Source: Bryopsis sp. KO-2023
Lineage: Eukaryota > Chlorophyta > Ulvophyceae > Bryopsidales > Bryopsidaceae
Direction: 5' to 3'
DNA length: 64,000 nt
Assembly (NCBI GenBank): GCA_030272585.1
Contig: BSYQ01000014.1
Coordinates: forward strand, 372,001 to 436,000
In this document: positions 23,215-34,268 of the stretch, piece by piece
Numbering within the stretch: position 1 is the first letter of the stretch
Layout: every line of letters begins with the position of its first letter
Program-made: the position numbers and the translations under genes
The notes under the pieces: model-generated
The model's input: the letters and a program-made list of their open reading frames with translations, nothing else
Database searches by the model: none
Told to the model about the DNA's origin: nothing

Positions 23215-25829
23215 CTTTTTTTGGCCGTAAAGCGAAAGAACGTAAAGACGCAGGAGGGTAGCGGGACGAACTCTGTGGGTTTGATTGATGGTTTTGTTGA
23301 TGATCAACCGTTCGTGTTTCTAAACAGAGATCTGACGTTGCGGAATTGTTGGAGAAGCAAAAAAATTAACGAGACTGCTGTAATAATCGAGTTGGGAAAA
23401 ACTCGATGCAAGCCAAAAAATGCCTGGACGCATGTACCCAGAGGAAAACAACACAAGCAACACAAACAGATGGAAAACAGTGTTTTCAAAACACACATTC
23501 GCTTCGTTTCAAGATGTCGATCCAAATTATCTTCGGGTAGTGGGAAAGCCCTGCAGAACGGAGAGTTCAACCATTCAGCGAACAGACTGCGATATGCGGT
23601 ACTCCAACGGTGACCCACGGCCAATCCTCAACCCCCAGGAAAAAGCTCGTTCCAAGAGACGGCACAGTTCAAGGATGCTGCTGGTTGCAGGAGCTGCCAT
23701 TTCACTGCCGATCTCTCTTCTTTACTTCGCAGAGCACCGAAATCATCGCCCCTTCGCCGCCCTTGTTTTGTGCAATACTGCATTAATGCTTTCCTCGTCT
23801 GGAACGCGAGGGCGGCGCGCGCCTGACCGACGAGGGACACGGCCTGATCGTACAAATTGCTTTGATCAATTGATGCCCCAATCGGCATTTGGGCAGGTCT
23901 GAGCAGTTGGACCTGTTCTGTTTGTTTGTAATTTGATGTTTGTCGGATTTCTTAGAGACTGGTTGATCTTTTTTGGGGGTGGGGTGGGACACTGATTGTG
24001 GGACATTAACCATGGAACATCGGACCGTGTAACTTCAATGTTTGTTTGTTTGTTTGTTTCTTGCAGAAATGCACCGAACTGGACAACCGTTCGCATTTTC
24101 TCTGAGCCACAGGGTAAATGAGGAAACCCATCCACAGAAACGGGAAAGAATCTGATTGGTGCCGCTGGGCGAAAGCCTCCACAACTACCAAAAATTCTTA
24201 ATGTTTTTTCTTACTGTAAGATGCTTTCGAACAGCAAGGAGGTGGTGCAGTTGCGAGAAATCCAACAGGAGTGTGTTTCCCCCCCCCCCATCCTCCATAA
24301 TACTTCATGCCCTGATTTTCGATCAAGTTCCAGCATCGTTTTGCAGTGAATTTGCAGTGAGGTGTCTCAAAAACGCACAGCTGGGCAATATTTATTGTTG
24401 CAAAATGTCGAAATTGATCATTAAGAACAGCCCAAAACTCTTCTGTTTTCTAATACTCCATGCATACTGCGTTTCTGTGGCCACTTCCTTTTCTCGACAT
24501 CGTTCCAGCCCCAATCATCAGAGCCAATCCACTGGCTTGGTTTGTACAACAACACACGATAAACCCCCTGAATACGATCGACCTCTTTTTCCCTTCCCCC
24601 CCTCCTCCCAAAAAAAATCAATAAAAAAAAAAAAACACTCGCTCAACCCCACAAAAAAAAACACTCGCACACTGATTTTCTTCCCTGATTTCCCCTCCCG
24701 CCCCTGAATTGTCTCTTTTTTTTTTTGATTTTTCTTGCAATTTGGTTTTGAGGTGAGACCCTTCCTTTTTCTGTATGTCTTTAAAAAGAAAAAGGTTGGG
24801 TGTGATTGCAGCCAAAACCTCGTTATTCTCTCCCCAACCACTAAAAAGCCAACCAGCCACCACTTTTCTAACCGGCGTTCTTGACTGACATACACACACA
24901 GAGATAAATGAGGTCTGAACATCCCCCCCCCCAAATTCCCCCAACCCCCTCAGAAATATCCCCCCAAGAGAGAAAAATATCCACACATGCACATCCCCCC
25001 TAATCCGATCAAAACCAAACCGACCTGTACGTAACTCCAAAACAAAACAAAACAAAACACTCTCCTGGGCCATCCAAGAATTTTCTTCAATGCAATTTCT
25101 CTGGTTGTTTTTAACTCTTTTTCTTCTTTTGAAAGGATAATCCCTTACTTTACATATAGCAACTAAAAATAGGCAAACAGAAAAACCCCACCTCCGAGAA
25201 AGAACGTTCGTTTCTTTTTCTTCTTAAATTTTTTCCTTCTTTTTTTTTTTCCTTTTCAAAATTCCCTGTCCCCCAAATCTCTTTTTTGTTTGTGTATATA
25301 TTTTCTTTCGGCTTGTCCAAATGGCGCTGCTAATTACCATTGAACAAAAATATAAAACATGACCACATTTTTTTCTTTCTTTCTTTGAAAAGCATCCTAG
25401 CCATAATAACCAAAAAGCAACGTAGGCAGAAATCGCCACCGGTTTTATCATCGAGGCCAATGATATTTTTGCCTATCGAGTTTTTTCCCCTTCCCTTTCC
25501 AACCTTGCCCCCCCCATTCCCAGCAATAAACCCAGCCGAATTTTTCACTTCAGCACAGATTTCCCCCCCCCACCCCCTCTCTCCAAACAAAACACAGATA
25601 GCATGGTGTCTGGAAACCAAAAATCAACCCCCTCCACCCCCTCCCCCAATCGATTGCCCCATCCCACATCCCTCATTTTTTTCCAATCTCCGACAAGCAG
25701 CATCGAGTCAAAAGCTTTTCTCCTCAACCCCACTCGTCAAAATCCCTCGCTACTCTGCCCCTCTCTCATCATGCATACACAACCTAGAAAATTACCAATA
25801 ACAATATGAAAGCAAACCCCCGTTCTTCA
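23215..25829. other. Long gene-poor intergenic stretch
   Basis: About 2.6 kb between the SOD promoter and the kinase 3' end. From about 24.2 kb on it is dominated by poly-T, poly-C and poly-A tracts. A (TTTG)n run at about 24036-24058 lacks the hairpin and flanking duplication of retroposon family A. One minus-strand frame (23628-23888) is listed separately with low confidence. Confidence 0.4.
23628..23888 (-). CDS. Doubtful small ORF, helical and basic
   Basis: 86-codon frame starting MPIGASIDQSNLYDQAV. It has a helix-like composition (VGQARAALAFQTRKAL) and non-repetitive codons, unlike the poly-T frames nearby. A plus-strand frame overlaps it and carries one hydrophobic segment (MLLVAGAAISLPISLLYF), so at most one of the two is real. 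No family is recognised and there is no clear splice context. Confidence 0.2.
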   Translation of the reverse strand: MPIGASIDQSNLYDQAVSLVGQARAALAFQTRKALMQYCTKQGRRRGDDFGALRSKEERSAVKWQLLQPAASLNCAVSWNELFPGG

Positions 25830-28469
25830 CTAAGGTGAGTCCAACGAAACCCTCGGAGCGAGGTCGCTGGAGTGCGACTGCCCGTTTTCTACGGAGACGG
25901 TCTGCGAAGTCGATTTGTTCGAAACGGTTCGGCGCAAGGCCTTCCCCATCACCCCCGGCTCATCCAATCTCTGCCTTTCCTGAACGAAAGCCTCATCCAG
26001 GTCCTCCCGCGCCAATTTCAACACGGTGACATCGGATTGAGCCCTGGCCGAGTGCTGATGCGCTCCAGCCATTTCCCCGAGCATCTGCCCCGGACCCTTG
26101 AGGGTTACCACCGCCTCGTTTTCTTTCAGAAAGACTTGTCGACGTCTTTCCTGCAGGGCCTTGGCCTCCGTTTTGCTCAGCTTCAGAACGCCATCCTCCG
26201 GGAGGTGCACCGGTCGGTCCAGCAACAGCTCCTCATCCACATCGATTTCTAACGACTCCATTTCTGGAAACTGCGGAGCATCGGAGGGTGGCGGAAAAAG
26301 CCGCCCCGTTAACGAGACGGTGCCTTCCAGAACGAAAAACAGACAATCACAAGGGTCCCCTCGTTTGTACAGTTTGGCCCCCTTGCGGTACCGTCGCTTC
26401 TTGAGCTTGGCACGGATGAACGAAACAACGGAGGAGCGGTCGATGGCGGAGTCCTCGTCTGTCGTCGTGACTTTGATCACCGACGGTGGGTGCTCCATGG
26501 ATTTGAGACTTGCGATTTGCACCTTGCCGTTTCCAGTCATCCATTTATGTTTCATGATGCCCTCCAGATCGATCCGGGCCGACGCCTGCTTCACAAAAAT
26601 CCTCGACAGCAAATCTTTGAAGTCGTCAGACACGTCGCAGTCCTCCGGGTAGGTTACCGTAGCATCCAGAATTCGTTGATACATCCCCATGATGCCCGGT
26701 CCAGCGAAAGGGAGCTCCCCGATTACGGCACTGTACATGCACACCCCCAGCGCCCAGATATCCGCAATGTACGGATTGTATTTATCCCCAGCTATAACTT
26801 CCGGTGCATGGAAAGCTGGGGTTCCATAAACCCCTGACGTGAAGTGCTCAGGAGCGACCATTCTGGAACAGGTGAAATCGGCAATCTTGACTTCCCCAGT
26901 CCCACTGACTAACACATTATCAGGCTTCAGATCCCCGTGGACGATCCCGTGGTAGTGCAGGTAATCCAGCCCTTGACACACCATCCGGAACTGCTCCATT
27001 GCCCGGGCCTCCGCCAGTTTTTTGAACAGAATTCGGCCTTTCCCATTGTCTCGCCGCCTGAGCAGCGTGCCCTTCTCTAGATACTCCGTAACAAGAATCA
27101 CGTTGTCCTCCCCCGGTGGATCGATCACTTCATGCAGTTTCACGACGTTCGGATGGTCCAGCTTTTTCATGATAGCGATCTCTCTCAGGACGCGGCTGGC
27201 TGACTGGGCCGAAATCTGCCTTGCCCCCCTCCTCTGGGGCATAGACCGTCGTCCCTTTCCTGGACCCATCATCAGCTTGCTGGGCACGAAAGCTCGGTTG
27301 ATTGTTTTCACCGCATAGAGCTGCCCGTCCACTGCATTCAAACACATTCGAACTCTCCCATGACTGCCTTGCCCCAAGCTCTTCACCACTACGTACTGGT
27401 TGAAACAGGCTGCCCCAGTCACATCGGCATTTCGGTCCACGTGGTTGGTTTCGTGTGCCACGCTGAAATTACCGTTGTCCACCTCCCTCACGATGCTGGG
27501 GTCGCTGAAAATCCATTTCTGGAGTTGATGCTCCAGTTCATTCCTGTCTTTTTCGCAAGGACGAGCATCGCTGCTGACCCCAGGCGGACCCACATCATTC
27601 ACTGCATTCAGGTTATCCAGTGGGGTCCTAAACCCCACACTGGAGCCCTCATCCTCTTTCACTTCATCCTCCTTCACGACAGGCAGGCCACAGCTTCCCC
27701 CAAAATCCCCAGTTCCCAACCCAACAAAGCTGAAACACACGTCCTGGCTCTGTTCGAGTGACGACCCCAATGGGCTGTTCACATCCCCAGCACTGTTCCT
27801 CTCAGAAACGAAGGGCCTGCCGACGAACTCGTCCGATGTACCCCGCGACCCCCTGGACGGTCGCCCGCCCTCCCATACCGAGTCTCCAAAACTCGAATCA
27901 GGGGTGTAATAATCGCTGGTGCTGGGCGAATCAGGTCGAGGGAATTCCTCGCTCTCAAATGGACTGACGGTCGAGCCTTCCACAGCGGCCTGTGTCACTC
28001 TCTCCCTGATATCTGCGTCATTCCCCCCAGCTCGGCCGTCGCAGTCGTCACGCAAATGATCGGTGCTGATGCTTTGGGGCGCAGCGATGCCTTTGGGGCT
28101 TGAATATATGTTGGTTAAGGACTCCCGCTGGTTTTTCTCGTCGCTCACGTTCGTCAATGCATCCGTGTCGTCGCTGGTCCCGCGCACGTCAGACGCCCCC
28201 GACTCCGGCCACGAAACCGCCGAAAGCTTCGCCAGAACAGACCCTCGCCGACCCCCTGCTTGACTCGGGGGTCGCCAAGGGGACTGCTCCGCGGTCGGTT
28301 TAACCGTCCACTCCTGGCTGGCCAATCCCGCCTCGCCCGCGAAGGATCGACCCGCGGCGAGAACGCACGGTTTGCTGGATAGGCACCCTATGGTGACGAA
28401 GGAAGCCTGGGAACGAGGTTCGAGAGTCCGCGAGGTCAATACTGCATCTCCCAGACGACCAAAGCCCAC
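25830..28469 (-). CDS. CaMKK/GRIK-like protein kinase fused to a cyclic-nucleotide-binding-like domain
   Basis: Intronless, 879 residues. Residues 1-355 are Ser/Gly/Asp-rich and look disordered. The kinase domain spans about 359-643: GQGSHGRV loop (366-373), AVKTI Lys388, RE in VLREIAIM (430), catalytic loop HGDLKPDN (511-518), Mg loop DFT (531-533), GTPAF (549-553) and APE (555-557). HGD in place of HRD is shared with plant GRIK/SnAK kinases, which activate SnRK1/AMPK; the phospho-site Thr before PAF also matches CaMKK. Residues about 690-825 resemble a cNMP-binding fold (KGAKLYKRGDPCDCLFFVLEG, then LGEMAG and ARAQSDVTVLKL) with a ~60-residue acidic insertion. The phosphate-binding cassette is degenerate, so nucleotide binding is doubtful. 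Probable role: an upstream kinase in energy or calcium signalling. Confidence 0.88.
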   Translation of the reverse strand: MGFGRLGDAVLTSRTLEPRSQASFVTIGCLSSKPCVLAAGRSFAGEAGLASQEWTVKPTAEQSPWRPPSQAGGRRGSVLAKLSAVSWPESGASDVRGTSDDTDALTNVSDEKNQRESLTNIYSSPKGIAAPQSISTDHLRDDCDGRAGGNDADIRERVTQAAVEGSTVSPFESEEFPRPDSPSTSDYYTPDSSFGDSVWEGGRPSRGSRGTSDEFVGRPFVSERNSAGDVNSPLGSSLEQSQDVCFSFVGLGTGDFGGSCGLPVVKEDEVKEDEGSSVGFRTPLDNLNAVNDVGPPGVSSDARPCEKDRNELEHQLQKWIFSDPSIVREVDNGNFSVAHETNHVDRNADVTGAACFNQYVVVKSLGQGSHGRVRMCLNAVDGQLYAVKTINRAFVPSKLMMGPGKGRRSMPQRRGARQISAQSASRVLREIAIMKKLDHPNVVKLHEVIDPPGEDNVILVTEYLEKGTLLRRRDNGKGRILFKKLAEARAMEQFRMVCQGLDYLHYHGIVHGDLKPDNVLVSGTGEVKIADFTCSRMVAPEHFTSGVYGTPAFHAPEVIAGDKYNPYIADIWALGVCMYSAVIGELPFAGPGIMGMYQRILDATVTYPEDCDVSDDFKDLLSRIFVKQASARIDLEGIMKHKWMTGNGKVQIASLKSMEHPPSVIKVTTTDEDSAIDRSSVVSFIRAKLKKRRYRKGAKLYKRGDPCDCLFFVLEGTVSLTGRLFPPPSDAPQFPEMESLEIDVDEELLLDRPVHLPEDGVLKLSKTEAKALQERRRQVFLKENEAVVTLKGPGQMLGEMAGAHQHSARAQSDVTVLKLAREDLDEAFVQERQRLDEPGVMGKALRRTVSNKSTSQTVSVENGQSHSSDLAPRVSLDSP

Positions 28470-29000
28470 CTCGACCCCCCAAAAACAGCAGGTAGTACTG
28501 TATTACGTTAAAGTCTTATCCTTTCCTTACGAACTTCCCTCGTTGAAAACGCCTTGATACATGGTGACTCACTCCTTGAGGCCACACGAGGTGGGCAAAA
28601 TTTGGGGTTGGCCTCAACATGGAGCTGCACAGGTGCTGCAGCAACTTACTTTCCTGACTTTACTTGAGTTTTTTTTGGTCTGTTGGATGTTCTGTGCCAA
28701 ATCAAATCAAATCAAATCAAATCAAACCACCTATCTGTGCCAAACGCAGCTCGACAACTAATGGCCAAACATGGAATTGCATTCCCCAACAGAAATCAAA
28801 CCACCTCCTGAGGCTGGGGTGTCCGTCTGTCGTGGTGTAGTCGGCATAATCAGTCAAGAACTTGACGCAAACGGAATCATTTGGGGGTCAGGGGGGTTGA
28901 GTAATGTGTGTGCTGGGCCGTAGAAAAGCAACGCTCAGCATCTCTGTCCGGAACGGACGCACCTCACACAATCCCGACTCGCTTCCCTCGGCATCAGGGC
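28470..29000. other. Divergent promoter region with (AATCA)n
   Basis: About 530 bp between the start codons of the minus-strand kinase and the plus-strand disordered-protein gene. It contains a short perfect (AATCA)n run at about 28699-28727. It presumably holds both promoters; no TATA box is obvious. Confidence 0.5.
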
Positions 29001-30944
29001 ATGGAGGAGTTGGACTTCCCCTCCTCGGGCAACAACAGCCAAAGCATGAGTGCAGAGAAGGAAAACATAACGTGGGTGTCGATTCCCTGCCATTCATGCG
29101 TCGTTTTTCTCGTGTTGGTGGCCGATCTTTGCCAAAATTCTCTTCTATGTAGGCCAAGGCCCGAGGAAACACCCGGCCAGGATGCCCTGCATTCGCACCC
29201 AGCCGGATCGCTGAAGGACGAAACTCGCGTGGAGGCCCCTCGTCAGTCCTGGGATTCATCGGAGCAAGAAACCGCAAGGTTCGAATCAGAATCGCCAAAC
29301 TCCAGCGACGAGTCTTGCCAAGAGGGGGGGTTCGTGCCGACGTGCACGGAGGGTAGCAAATGGGGCGAGGAAGCCAGAGTGTTGGCCCAAGTGGCCCTGT
29401 CGGATCTGAGTTTGGGGGAAGAGGCTGCCGACCAATTCAATCTTCCATCCGCAGGCTCCAGGGACGGCATGTGAGTTCGGAAAACGTTGCTCTATTTCTC
29501 CCCCACCTGCCTCCGTATGACGCTTTTCTCGTCTAGAATATGAAGGCACGAGCGCGCGTTTGCCCCGTTTGTGTTTTCTCTGTATTGACTCCGTTTTCCG
29601 TTGTGGGTAGGGACATCAACGATATCGGAGCCTGCCACGACACAAAAGTGAAAAACATCACCATGGCGAAAAAAATGTTGTTGAGGAGCGAACTCCGCAA
29701 CAGCTCCTCCACCAGCGAAAACGCTGGCAGCTGTTCCATAGACTCCAGAAAACCGGTGCAGCCAAGGCACGGGAAACACGGTCGACATGGAGGTGGTCGT
29801 GGGTCGAATCCCCGCCATGCTCCGCAGAGACGACCGCGGGGGAAACACAGAAGGAGCGGATGCCATCAAGGTGGCAGACCAGGGGGCTGGCATGGCACGA
29901 GGGATTCGCCGCCGCCACCCCCACCTCCGCCACCTCCCTCGGCCAGGAAAAGAGGGTCGAATTCTTCGCAAAATTATGCAGAACCGGCAAGGTAACCGCG
30001 GCGTCGCCGTTGCAAACAATTCCTGTAAAGATAGTGTGTGTGCCTGGACAAATTCCAGCCGTGCCAAGCCAAAGTGAACTCATTTCTAGTTTTGAATGGT
30101 CCGAATCCACCAGCAGTGCTGAAGCACCCTAGCTGGTTGGTGGGTACATTAAATGGTGTTCAGTGTTGACAAATCTGCTTGTTTTACAGGAGACCTGTAG
30201 GCCGCTTGGAGCCCCAAGTGGAGGTTTGTGTTTTGAATCTCTTGCAAGCATTGTCAGACTGCTATGGTGATATGGCAACATCCTTGATTCCCCAACCTCA
30301 GGTTAGCTGAAGTTGCACTGGACCCAAATGGAAATTTGTATGGGTATTAACATATCAGTAGTTCCTTTCTCCAAAGTGAGTGTCCCTGACTCATGCCTTA
30401 CGGCCTATTGATTTTATTAAGGGGTTTATTGCTGTATATCCTGACGATTGTAATGGGTTGGATGGCATTTTGTAAATCCCATTGCCTTCAGGAGACATGC
30501 TATAGTATATTCCAACCCAGCATGGTGACTCTGATGAGTGATTTACCTTTTCCTGGCTTTTTTTTCTAATTCAAATCTTCAATGTTCAAGGTGCGCTCGC
30601 ACCCTGCGGTCCAATACGATTCCAGAACCGGGGTAGAGAATTGTGCAGGAGGCAGCAGCGGTGGCTCCAACAATGTCAACTTGATTTCCATACCATCTCA
30701 AGCGACGCCGACGGCAAACCCCTATGCCGGGTATTTACCGGTGCTGGCACAGAATGCAAACGGGGAGCATGTCCCTGCATGGATCCCAGCAGATTTGTTG
30801 TACAACACTGGAGGCCCTGGGGGCGCTCAAGAGAGTGCAGCAAATTACCAGCATTTGGCATTCCAACATGGATACTACGAGAATGCTGGAAACTCTGGTC
30901 CAGATAATTTCGGGGGGCACGGTGGTGAGGAGTTCAGGGACTAG
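29001..30944 (+). CDS. Disordered basic, proline-rich protein of unknown function
   Basis: Proposed exons 29001-29071, 29153-29470, 29611-29991, 30190-30223 (34 bp) and 30591-30944; all GT-AG and in phase, about 385 residues. Starts MEELDFPSSG. The order is an acidic Ser/Glu-rich N-terminus, then a DLSLGEEAADQFNLPSAG block and a very basic Arg/Gly/His stretch (HGKHGRHGGGRG). A run of ten to twelve prolines and a Gly/Asn/Tyr/Gln-rich tail (QHGYYENAGN, GPDNFGGHGG) follow. No folded domain is recognised. The RG-rich centre and Gly/Asn/Tyr tail resemble RNA-granule proteins, so RNA binding is a guess. The agreement of four phased introns is the main evidence that it is a real gene. Confidence 0.6.
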
Positions 30945-31265
30945 GGGGAGGAAAAAAAAAAGGTTTGGAAAGTTTATGAATGGAGGACGGGGGGGGGGGT
31001 AATATTTTTTTCAGTCGTTTGGAAAACCTAAAAAGGGAATGGAAAGGAGTTTTGTACATGTGAGGTTTGAATATAGTGATTGTATTGCCGACGAAATGTT
31101 TATATAGGTAGAAACGATTCTAGAAAGTGTGCAGGCACATGGATGGAGGATTGATGTGAGAATTTTTAGTCATCTGATTTTCTTCTGATGAGAACTAATG
31201 CTCCTTGATGTAAGGGTCGTGTAAGCAGTGGGGAAATGATGAAATGGATCTCTTGCTCAGCACAA

Positions 31266-31314
31266 GGAAAAAATATACATTTTTCTCTTGGAAAAAATAT
31301 ACATTTTTCTCTTG
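31266..31314. repeat. 24-bp minisatellite, two copies
   Basis: Two adjacent perfect copies of GGAAAAAATATACATTTTTCTCTT-type sequence in the 3' flank of the disordered-protein gene. Confidence 0.85.
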
Positions 31315-31737
31315 GTAAAATGTATAAAATAAGCGTGTTCAGCTGGAGACCTTGCAGTGGTCGGAATACTCAAATTCCAAAAGTGATGCTACCATAAATG
31401 CAATTGTGAGGAAATCCATGCACCAGCAGCATAAAAAGGAAAGAAGTCTTCACCACATTCTCAAGAGTGTTTGTTTTATGTTGCATTTTGTCTGTCATTG
31501 CCTTGATGTTATATTTTTCACAGGCAAAACAAGGGAATGAGAAAAAAAAGAGGAGGGGGGGTCTCGAATTCGATGTGAAGTGGAGCAATTATTTATTTTG
31601 TGCTTCCGGTGTTTATAGCTGGACAGTAGCTACTGTAATCCCAAACAAATCTGCTTTCGTGAGGCCTGTTTTTCATTCTGCTGGCACAGTGGGAAGGGGA
31701 GGATTGCAGGTCAGAATGGGGGTTCACTCCACCTATT

Positions 31738-31780
31738 GATTCAGATCTTCGGAAACCCATCAGCCTCCACAAATTGGATT
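31738..31780. repeat. 43-bp repeat, copy 1 (upstream of CKS1)
   Basis: Shares about 37 of 43 positions with 34227-34268. The core CAGCCTCCACAAATTG is identical, flanked by GATTCA, ATCT and GAAACCCA in the same order. It lies about 315 bp before the CKS1 start codon. Origin unknown. Confidence 0.65.
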
Positions 31781-32093
31781 CGCGGCTGACTCGGTGACTG
31801 AATTCAACGAAGCCTGCCCACGACGACAAAAACCTCGGCAGTATCGATCGATGTGGGCAGCCCCGTCGTTTCAACAGCCTCACAGGACAGGCCTGTCTCA
31901 GGAGCCGATCTCTTTTTCCCGCCGCCACATCACCGATATAACGCACATCCCCCAAAAGAAAGGATGAGCAGGTGGGCCTTTCTCGGTGTCCCCAAAATCA
32001 ACGCTGTTTAAAAAGGACTGAATTCCAAACTGCTGCTGCTAGGCCGAGATCGTACTTTCGCTCGTAGCTTTTTGCACTTCCCGTCTGGAAATT

Positions 32094-32778
32094 ATGGCAA
32101 GCAGGGATTCCCAGGATGACGATTCCCAGGATGACTTCGATTACTCCTTCTACTACTCAGACGAGAAGTTTGAGTATCGGTGAGCCTCAAGGTTTTACGG
32201 AAAGATTTGTTTTTCGAAGCTGTTGCGTGAAGGATTGTTTCTGAGGAGGTTGGCGGGTAAAATTGCAACAGGCACGTCATCCTGCCAAGAAAATTTGCAA
32301 GAGAAAACCACGTTGGGAATCGGCTGTTGCATGAGGTGGGCTTGGAATTAAACACCTCCTATGTTGTTGTAATTGTTGTGGCATGTGTGGGAAATTAGTT
32401 TTTGGACATGGCGTGGATATTACTGCATTTGTGGTTATTACTGCCAGTTTTTCGAATATATCTATATGTATATATAATCCATCGGTGCAACATGTCTTGC
32501 TGCTCTCCACTCTGTTTCCAGCATCCTTCCAAGGGAAAAAAAAAGAAGAAAGAAAAAACGATTGAAAATTATGATCGTTTGCTTTTGTCAAATGCTCTTC
32601 TGGTTCAAACCTAGTGTATTTCTCCAATTGGAGATACTGATTTTTTTTTTGTGCATGTGTTTGTGGGGGTGCTTGTTGGTTGAAGAGTGAATGGAGAAGG
32701 CTTGGAGTGAGGATGTCGAGGGGCTGGACGAATTATGCCATTCATCCGCCCGAAACACACATTTTGCTCTTCAAGTGA
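32094..32778 (+). CDS. CKS1: Cyclin-dependent kinase regulatory subunit CKS1
   Basis: Small adaptor that binds Cdk and phospho-threonine and promotes multisite phosphorylation in the cell cycle. Exons 32094-32179, 32272-32335 and 32686-32778; 80 residues, the usual family length of about 79-80. Family sequence is read directly: [10 protein letters not shown], then [45 protein letters not shown]. The phosphate-binding pocket residues (Arg in KFEYR, Arg-Gly-Trp in SRGW) and the HxPExHILLF end are kept. The short acidic N-terminus ([10 protein letters not shown]) is lineage-specific. No exon makes a long open frame, so ORF scans miss it. The stop TGA lies inside AAGTGAGT, a donor-like site, so an extra 3' exon cannot be wholly excluded. 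Confidence 0.95.
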
Positions 32779-34226
32779 GTTTCTGCTCTTTTTTGTGAAC
32801 CACATGAAAATCAGATAACTCTAACCCATATACATATATAAGATTTTGTCCCCAACAAAAGAAGAAAAAACAAAAGGAAGTAAAAGAAGAAAGAAAAGTG
32901 TGCAAGGGGGACCAGAGGTATTCAAAATTCTTCATTTCGACTTGAAAGTCGCTTATCGACTCGGTTTTCCCGATCTTTCTTTGTTCTTTCAGTAACATAT
33001 TTCGATTACGTGTGGTATTCTGTTTGGTTCAAATTTTCTCCTCCAGAAATAGAAGGCAACAAACAAGGTACCGTCTTGGGCGGATTTGAAATAAAAATAA
33101 AAATTAGAAAAATTTTTGTGGTGTCTTCACAGGCGATTGAAAAACTTTTCATCGCTTCCTGCCCATGTGCAACAGACTTATATGCAAACATCCGAGGAAG
33201 GCATTCGCACAAAAAATTATCAATATGAGCGACACTTGAGGGTGCCCCTGGGCGATATCACAGGGTATACCGGATATTGATGTGAATTTTATTTTGACTT
33301 CGTGGTCTTTTCCACAATTCGAGGGGGCACAACATGAGGAAAAAAAGCTTGGAAGTGTGAAGATAGATCGGAGAACAGTAGCCCCAACAAAGTAGTTATC
33401 GAGAGAAAAATATATAGAATAGGTTTTATTATCTGCTAGATTTTTTTTGAATCAGTTCTTTTTGGACTGCTTGGAAGATGAGGGGACCGAGGGGGGCTAG
33501 GTATTAAAAGTGAAGTTACAGGGAATGAAGTGGGGGAAAGAATGTGTTTCGTTTCAGGGCAAGATATTATTGGTTGAGAATGGTATTTTTGATTTCTGGA
33601 ACCCTCATTTCTTTTTTTCTTTTCGATAAATAATCAAACAGATCTTGCCTGAGCTGTTCCATTCACTTTTTTTGGAGGTACAAAAATAAAAATAGAAAAG
33701 GAAACAACAAATTTGTTTAAAGGGGAAAGGCATCCACCCTTGGATAAATACAAGGATTGAAGCTCGAGCTGAAGACTGTTGAAAAATAGGCAGTCAAAAC
33801 TTCGAATGAATGGGGGACACACACTGTGTTGTTCAACATCAGAAAAATCAACTCCTGCCAAAGGGTTTTCTCTTCATCGGGAAAGAAAAACTAAAACTTC
33901 CGAAAAAAAAAGCGTTCCTGAGTATTTCCTTGAATTTGGCTCATCGGTCATTTCAGAGGACTGCCTTGGTTGGTGAATTACTTTTCCCAGAGGCTCAATT
34001 ATGTGCAAAGTTGACGACCATGACAGGCAGAAAATTTTCAGAAGTTTGAATTTCCAGCACAAAAAGGATGTATAAAGCAGGCCTTGAAAATGAATGGTGG
34101 CGGCGCAACTTTGGTGAATCTTCTATACTCAACTTTACACAAGTTCCTCTCACTTTCCTATTTCCACAACCTTTCAACACGGTTTCTTTCTCCAAACACC
34201 TGTCTTCAGTGAGGGTGACCCTGTAA

Positions 34227-34268
34227 GATTCAATCTCCAGAAACCCAGCAGCCTCCACAAATTGAATT
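34227..34268. repeat. 43-bp repeat, copy 2 (downstream of CKS1)
   Basis: Partner of 31738-31780, same orientation, about 86% identical, one base shorter. It sits about 1.45 kb past the CKS1 stop codon. Confidence 0.65.

Larger units (their letters stand above)
30945..32093. other. Intergenic region upstream of CKS1
   Basis: Contains the 3' UTR of the disordered-protein gene, a short minisatellite (31266-31314) and one copy of a 43-bp repeat (31738-31780). The rest is unremarkable. A 120-codon minus-strand frame (31593-31955) overlaps the 43-bp repeat but shows no recognisable protein. Confidence 0.45.

Noticed and set aside
24030-24065. (TTTG)n run as a third copy of retroposon family A
   Set aside because: Lacks the 3' hairpin and any flanking duplication; only the simple repeat is shared.
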